A stretch of DNA of 64,000 bases. Source: Lingula anatina (Eukaryota > Brachiopoda > Lingulata > Lingulida > Lingulidae). This document shows, piece by piece, positions 1-10,861 of the stretch; position 1 is the stretch's first letter, and each line of letters begins with the position of its first letter. The notes beneath the pieces are model-generated. The model was given only the letters and a program-made list of their open reading frames with translations. It did not search any database and had not been told where the DNA came from. Position numbers and translations under genes: made by a program. The DNA is taken from NCBI RefSeq assembly GCF_001039355.2, contig NW_019774624.1, positions 828,553-892,552 of the forward strand, in the 5' to 3' direction.

Positions 1-22
1 TGTGTGTGTGTGTGTGTGTGTG
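1..22. repeat. (TG)n microsatellite at window edge
   Basis: The window opens inside an uninterrupted TG dinucleotide run, so its true length is unknown. No gene is visible in the following 600 bases. Confidence 0.95.
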
Positions 23-150
23 GAAGCGCAAACTGGTCGAAAGTTAACACTCTTTGAGACCTTTCCTGCTGTGCGTAAGCACAACCAGTACAACGCATGA
101 ATTTTGAGGCCGAGACCGCAGCACAGGCAAAACACTGCAGCCTAAGCAGT

Positions 151-290
151 GGCGGGTTTAGGGGGATGTCAGGGGGGGTCCTTCTCCCTCTTCGGTTTCT
201 GAAAAAAAAATCACACCAATACTCCCCGGGTACACCGTGTCCAACTTTAAGCAAAGCAAAGGGTTATCAAAAACTTAAATAATATCTAGG
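151..290. repeat. G-rich dispersed repeat fragment
   Basis: The stretch begins with GGCGGGTTTAGGGGG and a long G run, then an A run. The last bases of the window (from about 63,984) start the same way with GGGGCGGATTTAG. This points to one interspersed family with at least two members here, although the second is cut by the window end. No ORF of note; the class is not identified. Confidence 0.4.
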
Positions 291-650
291 AATGCCATTT
301 TTGATGACCATGAATAAGTGACTTATATTACAGACCCTTGAAAATTGTTAGATTTTGACAATACCCTAAAATTGCCCAAATTCCACAAATAACGCAAAAA
401 AATACCTTTCTTCTTCCACTCAAAACCATATATTTTCTCTCTGTTTGAGAGCTACAGAGATCTAATGCTTGATGATTGAAATGTGCTTATATAAGCCTTC
501 AATCAATCCGGGATTTGAAAAAATGGTAAACAAACAAGCTTCTAGGATTTGTGAAGTTGGTTATGTGTTAAAGCAAGGACCGGAGTTACAACTCCTTGGT
601 TAAAGACACGCGATCTAACAAAAGCGTGCTTAAAGTAAACCTCGGCAAGA

Positions 651-816
651 CAGGGGCGTAACCAGGCATACGCACGGATGCACTGTGCGTACAATTTTTT
701 GAGCCAACCATGATATTATTCTCCATAAATTCAATGTATTTTTCACGGAACATAATTGTACCTAGGAATTTTCAAAATCTGTGCGTACAATTTTTAAAGG
801 TCTGGTTACGCCCCTG
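651..816. mobile_element. 166-bp MITE with CAGGGGCGTAACCAG termini
   Basis: The ends are perfect 15-base inverted repeats: CAGGGGCGTAACCAG on the left and its reverse complement on the right. The direct repeat CAAGA flanks both sides (646-650 and 817-821). Inside, GTGCGTACAATTTTT occurs twice in direct orientation. There is no coding capacity, so this is a non-autonomous DNA element. The CAGGGG start resembles hAT termini, but the short flanking repeat does not settle the superfamily. Confidence 0.75.
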
Positions 817-1548
817 CAAGATTAGTCTAGATCTACGTAACAAAGAAAAAATAATGTAAAAAAATTAATACTTATTTAGGAAACTGTTGTCTCTATTCAG
901 TCCGTTTTTAAGGTGTCTCATGTTCTTATAATTTCTGTTCGGTGCTCCGTCTTCGTCTTGTTTCGTTTGATATTCATTTTAAGACAGTAATGTCATTAGT
1001 AGAGTTATTCAGTGTGTTGAAGTGTTGTCCCACTGGCACGAAGAAGTTTTGTTATTAATAGTGCAGCGGTGGTGCCTGATTCGATCTTTTAATTTCTGGC
1101 CCGTTTCTCCGACATACATCTGATGGCATTGTTTACATCTGATCAGTTAGATGACGTTCCAAAAATCGATTGATATCCCAGATTGCAAGAGTTTAAAATT
1201 CATACTTCTCCGCAATTTGTCGCATAACCAGGCCATAGAGACTGGACGGTGGGCCGGTGTAACGAAATTGAGGGTCCGTGAAACATTACGTCCGCCCTCC
1301 ACTGAGTTAATAATGGTTAGGGTTAGCCTGACCAAAGTGGGTCAACATTAAGGGCGAGGCTCACCTTGTCAGGAACCACAGTATAGAAAAAAGTGTAATA
1401 CAGTGTTTTCCACGGTCACGTGACTTCCGCTAAATATTCCGTGAGAACACGAGATTTTGCGGGATTTGAAGTTTCAAGGGGCAAGTGCGGAGTGTACACG
1501 ACGGACGCCATATCGACGATAACATGATAACACCTGATTTTTTTCGAA

Positions 1549-1782
1549 AACATTCATGCGAGTGCTTGGAATAGAAATTTAACAGACGTACCTGATGACT
1601 TTTCCAAGAAAGAACTGAAAACGTATCTCATAGACAGCAAGGATAGGACATACGATAAGAAATTTGTGCGGGTATTCAAAAGTCTGAAAGCTTATCGGTA
1701 TTTTCAAGATGGATATGTGCAGAAAATCTACACAACAGCTTTAGTGGACCACTCTGTGTCAACAGAAAACTGTCATGTTTAA
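1549..1782 (+). pseudogene. Transposon-encoded protein remnant
   Basis: A reading frame of about 77 codons, open to a TAA at 1780-1782 and without a clear start, reads through VPDDFSKKELKTYL and later FKSLKAYRYFQDGYVQKIY. The second motif resembles the region ahead of the nuclease domain in multicopy YqaJ/SWIM-type proteins of marine invertebrate genomes; this is recognised by eye only. It lies inside the 1402-3305 element, opposite in strand to the THAP fragment. I treat it as part of the element, not a host gene. Confidence 0.35.
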
Positions 1783-2835
1783 AGCTAGACGAAAACAACA
1801 GGCCATATTTGAATCAGAAACATAGCTAGGCCTACTTCACTCAAGTCCAGGGTCAAATGGCTGTGTACAACATTCATAAGTAAGATTTTGTTTTGTGCAC
1901 AGAAAAGGATCTCTTCATTGAATCTGTTCTGTTTGATGCTGTTCATTGGGCATCTGTGGTTCCTAAACTGACCAGTTTTTACAAGACATTCATTTTGACA
2001 GAGTTGGTGGACGCTACTATTAAACATTTTTCTTTTTCATTCAAAAATTCAAGCTTTATTCTATACATGCATTTAATACCAAACTGAGAATATGTGCAAT
2101 ATTATTCTGCATTGTGATCTTGGGTTGTGAAAATCGTTAGTGTTTTATTTTCATGCTGTTATAATAATCCCTGCATGATAATAGTCCTTTTTTTTGAAAA
2201 TATTTTTTCTTTTGTGTATTTAACATGGATATAAATATTAAATAACGCTGTGATAAAGTAAAGGTTTTAAAATATGGTTGTATTAGATGGTGCTATTATA
2301 TAGGTTTTACCGGAATACAGTAGAATGGAAATGCTTCTCAGGAGTGAACTTTCATTTTCTTAGACTAAATTTTTATTTTATTTATCAGTTGATGCAGGAT
2401 TCAAGTGCAATTTGTATATATTTTATGTATTTAGCAGTGCAATGGATATTTAATTACTTTGTGATATAGAAATGTTTTTAATTAACTTGGTCTCAGATGA
2501 TGGTGCTTTAAATTAACATTTCCCATGTAGGTTGGTTTTATTTTACTCAGGTCTAAGATCTTATATACCGTTTATTAGATTTAGCTCAGGTGTTAATGTG
2601 CAGCTTTTTTAGATTAATTTTAATTGGAAGATGGCACGATGCTAGTGCATTTACAGGTACTAGTACAGTAATTTATTTGCAAACTTGGACATGCAACAGC
2701 TCAGCAGTGAACAAATCAAATATGTCTTTGTGATTTTTGTTTTACTTTTCTAAATAAAGCGATGAAAGAAAGTAAATTTGCTGTGATTAGCTTCTTCAAT
2801 ATAATTTTTCTAGCCCTACTCTCCGCCGCTTCGAC

Positions 2836-3159
2836 CTATGTCGCACTTGAAATACTGTTTAGCCGTTTGCGTGACTTTGGTAAATCAGCTGATGGTACTG
2901 CATCAATAGACATACATGTACTATCTTTCCTGTTTGGCTTCCCGGATTGGAAGTGACAGCCACAGACTTTGAAGTTGTCAGTTATATCTTTTGATGAAAT
3001 GTTCGCACGACCAGCGGCACTAATCCATAGCAATGTCGAACGTCTGTCCTTTGGAAATACAAAAAAAAAAAAACAAAAAAAAAAAAAAAAACCTACAAAC
3101 ATTTTCTTTTCTACCTCTCCGGTGGCTGCAGTTATACACACAGCAGTTGTCTTGACCAC
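2836..3159 (-). pseudogene. THAP zinc-finger domain fragment
   Basis: The minus-strand ORF of 107 residues starts MVKTTAVC and carries the second half of a THAP zinc finger around residues 68-75: VCGCHFQSGKP, the C-x2-H plus F-SGKP signature. It ends in a basic stretch (KSRKR). A poly-T/poly-A tract at 3061-3091 has inserted about 15 mostly Phe residues in the middle of the domain, which should wreck the fold. No catalytic domain follows. THAP modules bind DNA in P-element-like and other transposases; here it is a dead piece of the surrounding 1.9-kb element. Confidence 0.6.
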
Positions 3160-3504
3160 CCATTACCGATAAATGCAAAGAGCAGGAGATCTACTTTACA
3201 TCGTTACAGCCGTCCATGAAGGCCCCCTTCTACTCTTGCCCCCTGAGAAACAGTCCCGCACAAAATGGCGCGAACTGCGCATGCTCACGATTTCGTGGAA
3301 AACACTCTATTGGTACTTTTAAAACTTTCATACATAGCGTTGTATTAATTCAATCAGAGGAAACCATTGTGTGATAAAATTCATACATGGGAAGCCAAGT
3401 TGTATAAGTAGCTTCAGATAGTACACTGTACTTCACACCTTGCGGTTGAAACTTTAATGCCCTTTGTTTCGAAGTCTGTAATCTGTTAGAGCTTGGTTAT
3501 TGCA

Positions 3505-3545
3505 AGGAGTTACAGTATAACAGAAGGTTCTGTTATAACTCCTTG
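3505..3545. repeat. Nested hairpin sharing the AAGGAGTTA motif
   Basis: CAAGGAGTTA on the left pairs with TAACTCCTTG on the right, and inside it ATAACAGAA pairs with TTCTGTTAT, leaving a three-base bulge. A related broken copy lies at about 573-600, and a perfect 22-bp version lies at 38,969-38,990. The shared AAGGAGTTA arms suggest one family of very short palindromic inserts. Confidence 0.55.
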
Positions 3546-5876
3546 GTTATTGGTAGTGCCCACCATGAGGGGGTGGACTTGTGTTTGAAGTAACCAATCA
3601 GTTTTAAAGTTATGTGATGGACAGTTTAACTGATAAAGTTAAGTATAAAAATCTGTAAACTTAAATCTAGGGGGAGAGTAATACCCCGGTATGTAGAAGT
3701 GAGACTGGATAGAAGAGAGAGGGGCTTGTACCATGTAACTGTTAGTGTAGAAAAATATATTCTGTTGAAGTTACAACATGGAGTTGTTTCATTCTTTTCC
3801 GTGTGCAGAGTTTAAGTCAAGGGACCTGGGAATCTCTGTAGCAGTATTACAGATAGCGTTATCCAAAGACGTGAGCCCATTGTGCCCAAACCCTAGGGTT
3901 TATCATAAAGAGCTATTTAATGTAATGTGGGGCCTCGGGATGGTCTAAAGAAGGGTTCCCCACAACCTGTACAAATGAATGGGAAGCGGACTCACTGTCA
4001 TGGGGGACTCTCTGTCACGTTACACCGTATTATCGGACAGGATAGACTTTGTGCTTGCGGATCAGTGCAGAAAAGCATGTGCTGGTTCGTACGATATCGT
4101 TTGTCCATGGTAAAATGGGACTTTCGCGTTTTCTGGCAAGGAAAGCATTTGTGTAACGTCTCTAAAACGCCTGAGGAAAATGCTTTTATGTACAGACACA
4201 GATGTGTCTGTACATATAGCCGTCACCTGCGTCTGTCGTCGCCGTCGCCGTCGCCGTCGCCGTTAATGTCGCCGTCGCCTTCGCCGACGCCGTTGGCGTG
4301 CACTTTTACCGTAAACACGATAAGTGTAAAACGGTTTTACCTTTTGATTTGAAACTTACAGCACTGATGAATATTCATAATACGCAGGTCAAGTTCGAAA
4401 ATCAGCATGATCAGGCCATTTTTAGGGAAGTTATGCTTTTTTTCACTTTTTTCAGCATATATTCAACACCGTAAACACGATAAGTGGAAAACCGTTTTAC
4501 CTTTTGGCTTGAAACTTACAGAAATGATGAATATCCATAATACGCAGGTCAAGTTCGAAAATCAGCATGATCGGGCCATTTTTAGGGAAGTTATGTTTTT
4601 TTTTCACTTTTTTCAGCATATATTCAACACCGTAAACACGATAAGTGTAAAACGGTTTTTCCTTTTGATTTGAAACTTACAAAACTGATGAATATTTATA
4701 ATGCACAGGTCAAGTTCGAAAATCAGCGTCATCAGGCCATTTTTATGGAAGTTATGCTGTTTTGTCACTTTTTTTCAGCATATATGCAAACCTGATAACA
4801 CGAAAAGTAAAAAACTGCTTTACTTTTTTGCTTGAAAATTATAGAACTGATGAATATTCATAATATGCAGGTCAAGTTCGAAAATCAGCATGATCAAGCC
4901 ACTTTTATGGAAGTTATGCCGTTTTTTTAAATTTTTTTTTCAGCATATACATATGCAACACTGATAACACAATATAAGAAAAACAGATAGGCCAATTGTC
5001 ATTGTACTCACAGGAGTGGTCAATCTTACTAAAACTCAGGTTGATTTCGAAAATCAGCATAATTGGGCCATTATTTTAGAAGTTCTGCTTTTTTTTCACA
5101 TTTCCTCAGATTCAATTCTTAGACATATTAATAGTCTCATTATTGAACTAATAAGAAATGTAAAAGTGTTTGTTTGACATTTCCTGCATCTTTACAACAG
5201 TGTTAGTTGATTATGTAACAAGGCAGCAAAGCTGTCAAATGTACAGGCAAAAAGCAGGAAAAAACAAAATAGGGCACTGTCAATTCTGATGCAAAAGTAC
5301 ATTATGTTAAACTGCAAATTCAACATCAAATTTTAATTATGCTTAACAGGTAATTCCAAAGTAAAATGTGTAACAAGCATAAGGCTTCAGGCCCATGGGA
5401 GTTCAAGTTCACACTTTGAAAATGTATAACTTCCAGAAAAAGAATCTAATTAGACTGCTCTTCCAACTCAGGCTGCATGCCGATTTTCGAACTTGACCTG
5501 CGTTTTAGTAAGATGGATTTTTCCTGTGAGTTTCATGACAACAGGCCTATCGGTTTTCCTTGAAATGTGTTTACAGTGTTGCATATATGCTGGAAAGTGA
5601 AAAAAACAGCATAACTTCTACAATAATGGCCCAATCATGCTGATTTTCAAACTTGACCTACGTTTTATGAATATTCATCAGCTCTGTAAATATAAAGCCA
5701 GAAAGTAAAACTGCCTTCCACTTATCGTGTTTACAAGGAAAGTGCATGGTGACGACGGCGACACCGACGACGACAGCGACACCGGCGAGGACAGAAGCAG
5801 GTGATGGCAATATGTACAAACACATTTGTGTCTGTACATAAAAATGCCAAAATGTATACAAGACAGTACCGTTTCA

Positions 5877-6660
5877 ACATGGTTTATTTCCATTTTTAAC
5901 ACTTTTTTAACATAAAACAAAATTAGCATTTTACTGCCATTTTTATATGATCAACTTAGAAAATTGATGAGATGTGAAAAATATCAGTAGAACAGTGTTA
6001 AATGTCCAATTTCTTCCATTCTGAGATTCTGAACATAGTGAATGATTGAATCTGACAAACTGCAATGATATGAGTTTATTTCCATTTTTGACACTCTATT
6101 ACACAATACACGATAATAAGTTTACCATCATTTTTAAAAAATCAACTAACAATGTTATAAAGATGAAGGAAATGTCAAACAAACACTTTTACATATCTTA
6201 TTAGTTCAATAATGAGCCTGTTTACATGCCTAAGAATTGAATCTGAGGAAATGTGAAACAAGACAGCACTGTTCTGAAATGGGTTTTTCCCCATCTTTAA
6301 CAATTTTTTTACATAAAACAAAATTAACAGTTTACTGCCATTTTTATATGATCAACTAAGAAAATTGATGAGATGAGAAAAATATCAATAGAATAGTGTT
6401 AAATGCCCAATTGCTTCCTTTCTGAGATTCTGAACATACTGAATGATTGAATCTGACAAACTGCAATGATATGAGTTTATTTCCATTTTTGACACTTTAT
6501 TACACAATATACGATAACAAGTTTACCAAAAGTTTTATATTATCAACTAACAATGTTGTAAAGATGCAGGAAATGTCATATAAACACTTTTATGTATCTT
6601 ATTAGTTAAATAATAAGACTGTTAACATGCCTAAGAATTGAATTTGAGGAAATGTGAAAA
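5877..6660. repeat. Direct duplication with about 400-bp period
   Basis: The stretch 5877-6270 recurs at about 6280-6660 with scattered mismatches. Shared landmarks are ACATAAAACAAAATTA (about 5910 and 6310) and CTGCAATGATATGAG. It forms the centre of the composite fold-back element and has no reading frame of interest. Confidence 0.75.
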
Positions 6661-7089
6661 AACAGCATAACTTCTAAAACAATGACCTGATTATGCTAAT
6701 TTTCAAACTCAACCTGCATTTTAGTAAGATTGACCACTCCTGTGAGTTTAATGACAATTTGCCGATCTGTTTTTCATATATTGTGTTTACAGTGTTGCAT
6801 ATATGCTAAAAAGTGAAAAAACAGCATAACTACTAAAATAGTGGCCTGATCATGCCGATTTTCGAACTTGACCTGCATTTTAGTAAGATTGATTACTCCT
6901 GTGAGTTTCATGACAACAGGCCTATCGGTTTTCCTTAAAATGTGTTAACAGGGTTGCATATATGCTGAAAAGTGAAAAAACAGCATAACTTCTACAATAA
7001 TGGCACGATCATGCTGATTTTCGAACTTGACCTGTGTTTTATGAATATTCATCAGCTCTGTAAATATAAAGCCAAAAAGTAAAACTGCC

Positions 7090-7090
7090 N
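7090..7090. other. Assembly gap (single N) in repeat array
   Basis: Before the N the sequence follows one position of the 160-bp unit; after it the sequence resumes at a different position in the unit. This indicates a collapsed or mis-joined tandem array, so unit counts here are unreliable. Confidence 0.85.
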
Positions 7091-7392
7091 TCCTGTGAGT
7101 TTCATGACAACAGGCCTATTGGTTTTTGTTGAAATGTGTTTACAGTGTTGCATATATGCTGAAAAGTGAAAAAACAGCATAACTTCTACAATAATGGCCC
7201 GATCATGCTGATTTTCGAACTTGACCTGCGTTTTATGAATATTCATCAGCTCTGTAAATATAAAGCCAAAAAGTAAAACTGCCATCCACTTATCGTGTTA
7301 ACAAGGAAAGTGCACGGCGACGGCATCGGCGACGGCGAGGACAGACGCAGGTGATGGCAATATGTACAGACACATCTGTGTCTGTACATAAT

Positions 7393-9835
7393 TATAATGA
7401 TAGTACACAATATACATGTTGGGTTGTCAATTTTGATGTAATACAAGATGTATAAAATTTAAATTGTGTACTACTAATAACATGGACATTCAGAAAAAGT
7501 AACTATAGCTCGGGGCTTCAGGTTTATATGGCAGTTCAAAGACTTGCAATGGAAATGACAATATTTGTAAAGTGACAATTGTATAACTTAAACAAAAATA
7601 ATCCAATAGGGCAGGTTTTGTAACTTGAGCTGCAATTAAGTCTTACAATGATTATAGAAAGTTTGAGGATAATAAGTAGCAGGATTATCCATTATTCTGT
7701 CACTTGTGTTTATAGAGAAAAGTGCAAAGCAATGATGACAACAGCAACAATAACAGACACTGGTGATAGCTACTAGTATGTAAAAACATTGTAACAATAT
7801 CTTAAAAAGAAAAAAAAAACGAAATGCGTATGGGCCATATTGGCAATGTGCATGCAAAAAAAGAAAAAAAAAAACTTTTATAAAAATAATCTGATCATGC
7901 TGATTTTTGAAAGGAACCCTTAAGCAAACAACTCTACTTATTAAATGTAAAATAAAACAAGAAATGGTTTGGCAGTTATAATGAGTGATATTTTGGATGG
8001 CATCAGTAACAACGCAAAAAAACAGTGATCAGAATATATATATTAAAATGGAAGCAACACTGTAATCGACCCTGAACTGGCTTGACAGAGACTTTGCAGC
8101 AAAAGTGTACAGTAGTCCCAACTCATAGACATAGTACTATCTGTTATTTACCAAAGTAGTAGGTGCCAGTGGTATGATGATGATGATGGCCTGGATTTTG
8201 CAAAAAACACCAAGGGGGCAGCACTTCAAAAAATGACCTGGTTTTCACTTGATAGAGGGTCAAGGGACATTTCCAGTTACACCCAAACCGTTATAGTAAG
8301 TATTGGTATATAATATTAGTCTCTAAATACTCTTTTTGTGTATGTATTTAACTACAGAATGAAATACAGTACACTGTCTGATTTTATGTTTGGATCAGTA
8401 TGGATAAGCCAGAAGACGTCAAAGTCTGCAAGAAGTTGTTGGACTTACAGCGACTTTTTGCTCTGAAGTTAAAACATTGTGCTACACGTATCTAGGATGT
8501 ATACAATGTACTAGTAGCTCTACAGAAAATGTAGATAAGATAAGATAACTGCAAAAGATGCACGTTAGTTTAGCAGGGCCCAGTTTCATCAATGCTGGAT
8601 AACTCTGTATCATGGTTATCCCTGTCTGTTGGATAAATTGGCTATCCTCTGGATCCTTTGTATTAAGTAGTGTTTCACAAAAGCTAGATAACAGCACAAT
8701 AAGTATCCAGTGAAGAAGAAATTTATTTATTACCACATTCAAAGAATTGTTCCCATAATGCAACATAGTTACTATAAACATTGTAAAAGCCATGATAGGT
8801 GCTAACAAAACATTTATCCATTCCATATTTGGAAAAAAAAGTATACCCATAATACCCTTGTTTTGCTGTTGATGTCTCTAACATTCTGCAAGATGGCCAA
8901 CTACATGTACAAAAGACAGAGAAATTACTTCTGTTTAATTTGATTATCCTTATTTATGTGCGTGTTGCATTGAAATCCTTTAATCTCAAATGTTTATGAA
9001 ATATTTATAAATGTAATGCCAAGGAAATTTGCCATTTTTACCAGCAAATTTGCAGATTTATCCTACCTCCTTGAACTGTACAACTTAACTATCTGTTCAT
9101 AAAGTGTCGTTTTAGCAATATCTTACATGTGCCTGTAGGTAACATCCTATGTCAAACGTGGAAAAGCACTACAAAACAGGCCAAAGAAATGCATGTATTA
9201 AACAAGAGACACCAATATTAAATCTGGATTGGCTGATTTATCCTATGAAAAGCACCATCCATGATGATCCAATGATGAAACACAGATATCCTCTGGATAG
9301 GTTGTTTGGATTTAAGGGGCCAAACCAACCAAAAACACAAATTTAGCTTTTCTAGTAGTAGAACATGTGCAGCACTTATATTTGTTTAACTGTTTGTGTA
9401 ATATGTCCTTATTTACTTATTACTATAATTGTGTCAAACATTTGCAACATTTACATTTTGTGATTTTTTAATATAATTATTCAGTTTTTTTAATCAACAA
9501 TAAACTAATGTTTAAGCCCAACAGTGATCTTGGTTTTTATAGTACATGTGTAACTGCACATTTTAAGAAGGTGTCCAGTGGATGAAAAATGGCACTGATG
9601 AAATCAGTACAAAGTGTAAATTTATCACCATCATGTGGTATTTTAAAGCAGTATCTGTTTATTTTTCTGGTGATGAACAACAGCATATGTTGAGGTAAGA
9701 TGAAACTAATTTCGAGACAAAATAATTTTGATATTGAAAATATTTTCTCTCATTCATGTAATTCCTATCGTATAATATAATAATATATTTTTATTTTTCA
9801 GCTGGTTGTTGTGATCTAAGGAACAGGAGCTCATC
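7393..9835. other. Region without recognisable gene
   Basis: AT-rich sequence with only short open frames. At about 8,577 GGGCCCAGTTTCATCAAT matches the terminus of the MITE found at 38,431-38,699, so this is probably a truncated relative. Nothing else could be supported on either strand. Sequence before 9836 could include unrecognised 5' exons of the coiled-coil gene. Confidence 0.5.
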
Positions 9836-10861
9836 ATGGGAAGGACAGAGAACACAGCTGCAAGAGTCCATGCAGAAAGAGATCAACTTGAAGCAAAGTA
9901 CAATCAATATAAAGCACTGGTGGATGAATTGTCACAGCATTTCCAGAGAGCAAAACATGGTCTTCCCATATGCAGATATAGACAACTAAAAGACATGATA
10001 AAAACCTGCTATGATCACTTTCAGAGGATGGAACAAGAAAGTAGCGGAGCTGCCACTGAAAGTGTGGGGATGCTGGCAGGATCCAGGGACCTAGCAGAAA
10101 AAGTACAGCAACTGAGAGACAGGTCAATGCTGGCTGCAAGATACAAACTAGGTACAATATTGCCATCTTCACGATCTGCCCAACCTTGGCTGGAACAAAA
10201 AATTAATTTTGATTGGCACCAGGCCCATAGCCAGCAATTTCAAAAGGCGCGGGAGGGGGGGGGGGGGGGGGGGTATTTTCTGAAAAAGTGGACTTTTAAC
10301 CATGAAACCTATTGTACCTCAATCCTCTCCTGGCTACGGACCTGGGTACATGTACATACATGTATCAGCATGTGAGCTTTTGAGTATTAAAAAGAGCACA
10401 CTCCAGTTAGAAATTCTGCCCAATCATAGAAAGTGAACTTGTGAAGGGAATTCAATGTCTTGTAGTGTAATTATGGTAAGACTTTTCAAAACATACTGCT
10501 ACAGATGGAACTTTTGAAATATAATACTTGATATAAAAAGGCCTTACATGGTTTCATGATCTTCTAAAACATTTCATTGAGCTCAACACAGGCAGACACA
10601 ATGAAAAAAAACATTATTCAAATGATGACATTATTGCATCATCAAGCTTATTTTGCAGAAAACTCCAAAAAAGAAGTACAGGCACTCACTGTTAACATGG
10701 AAATGGAAGCAAGTGATTATCAAGAGAAAATATTGCATATCAAGCAGCTGATTGAAGCCATGTATGAGAACTACGAGGCGTCCAAGAGCCAGTCTCCTAG
10801 GCAGAGATATAACACCATGAAAAACATAGCTAAAAGTGTGTTCAATGATCCAAATATTTGA
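9836..10861 (+). CDS. Uncharacterised coiled-coil protein, two exons
   Basis: Exons 9836-10151 and 10596-10861 join in frame: the donor CTAG|gtacaa leaves phase 1 and the acceptor ggcag|ACACAATG restores it. The 193-residue product is hydrophilic and mostly helical. Heptad-like stretches cover about residues 8-42 (RVHAERDQLEAKYNQYKALV), the linker QRAKHGLPICRYRQLKDMI and a C-terminal helix around EKILHIKQLIEAMYENYEAS. No signal peptide or membrane segment. I do not recognise the family. ATG 9836 is the first Met after a probable acceptor (tttttcag at about 9800) with an in-frame stop just upstream, but further 5' exons cannot be excluded. A G-rich dispersed repeat sits in the intron. A possible AATAAA lies near 11,602. 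Confidence 0.6.
10225..10355 (+). repeat. Dispersed G-run repeat (GTCCGTAGCC family)
   Basis: It reads CATAGCCAGCAATTTCAAAA, a long G run, then AAAAGTGGACTTTTAACC and ATGAAACCT, ending GGCTACGGACC. The same modules occur in reverse orientation at 55,655-55,825 and part of the family at 57,941-58,017. It lies in the intron of the coiled-coil gene. Confidence 0.65.

Larger units (their letters stand above)
1402..3305. mobile_element. Degenerate 1.9-kb DNA transposon with imperfect TIRs
   Basis: AGTGTTTTCCACG at 1402-1414 is matched by its reverse complement at 3293-3305. Inward from both ends the similarity continues with gaps: TTTTGCGGGA on the left against TTTTGTGCGGGA on the right, then GGGGCAAG on both. 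That gives imperfect terminal inverted repeats of about 100 bp. Inside are a THAP zinc-finger fragment on the minus strand and a short protein remnant on the plus strand. THAP domains are shared with several animal DNA transposases, so I infer an internally deleted DNA transposon; the superfamily is not proven. The middle (about 1,800-2,800) is AT-rich with no usable ORF. Confidence 0.6.
4187..7390. mobile_element. 3.2-kb composite fold-back element
   Basis: Both ends carry the same near-palindrome, arms TATGTACAGACAC around a four-base centre (4187-4216 and 7361-7390), each followed inward by a CGTCGC/GCGACG-rich minisatellite. The left arm holds head-to-tail units of about 160 bp in direct orientation (4311-5110), each with GTAAACACGATAAGTG and TCAAGTTCGAAAATCAGC. 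The same units appear inverted at 5480-5745 and 6640-7310. An internal third copy of the terminal palindrome lies at 5811-5840. Long inverted arms of tandem subrepeats are typical of fold-back transposons. No long ORF. A single N at 7090 marks an assembly break inside the array. Confidence 0.7.

Noticed and set aside
4311-5110. Regularly spaced repeats suggesting a CRISPR-like array
   Set aside because: Units are about 160 bp, head to tail with no unique spacers, in an intron-rich animal genome; this is a tandem satellite within a fold-back element.
8482-8850. 122-codon minus-strand ORF with hydrophobic stretches
   Set aside because: Overlaps repeat-like GGGCCCAGTTTC sequence and shows no recognisable membrane-protein family; hydrophobicity is expected from T-rich DNA.
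10592-10595. Acceptor cacag|GCAG for exon 2 of the coiled-coil gene
   Set aside because: It would shift the frame and lose the coiled-coil sequence; the acceptor four bases downstream keeps the frame.
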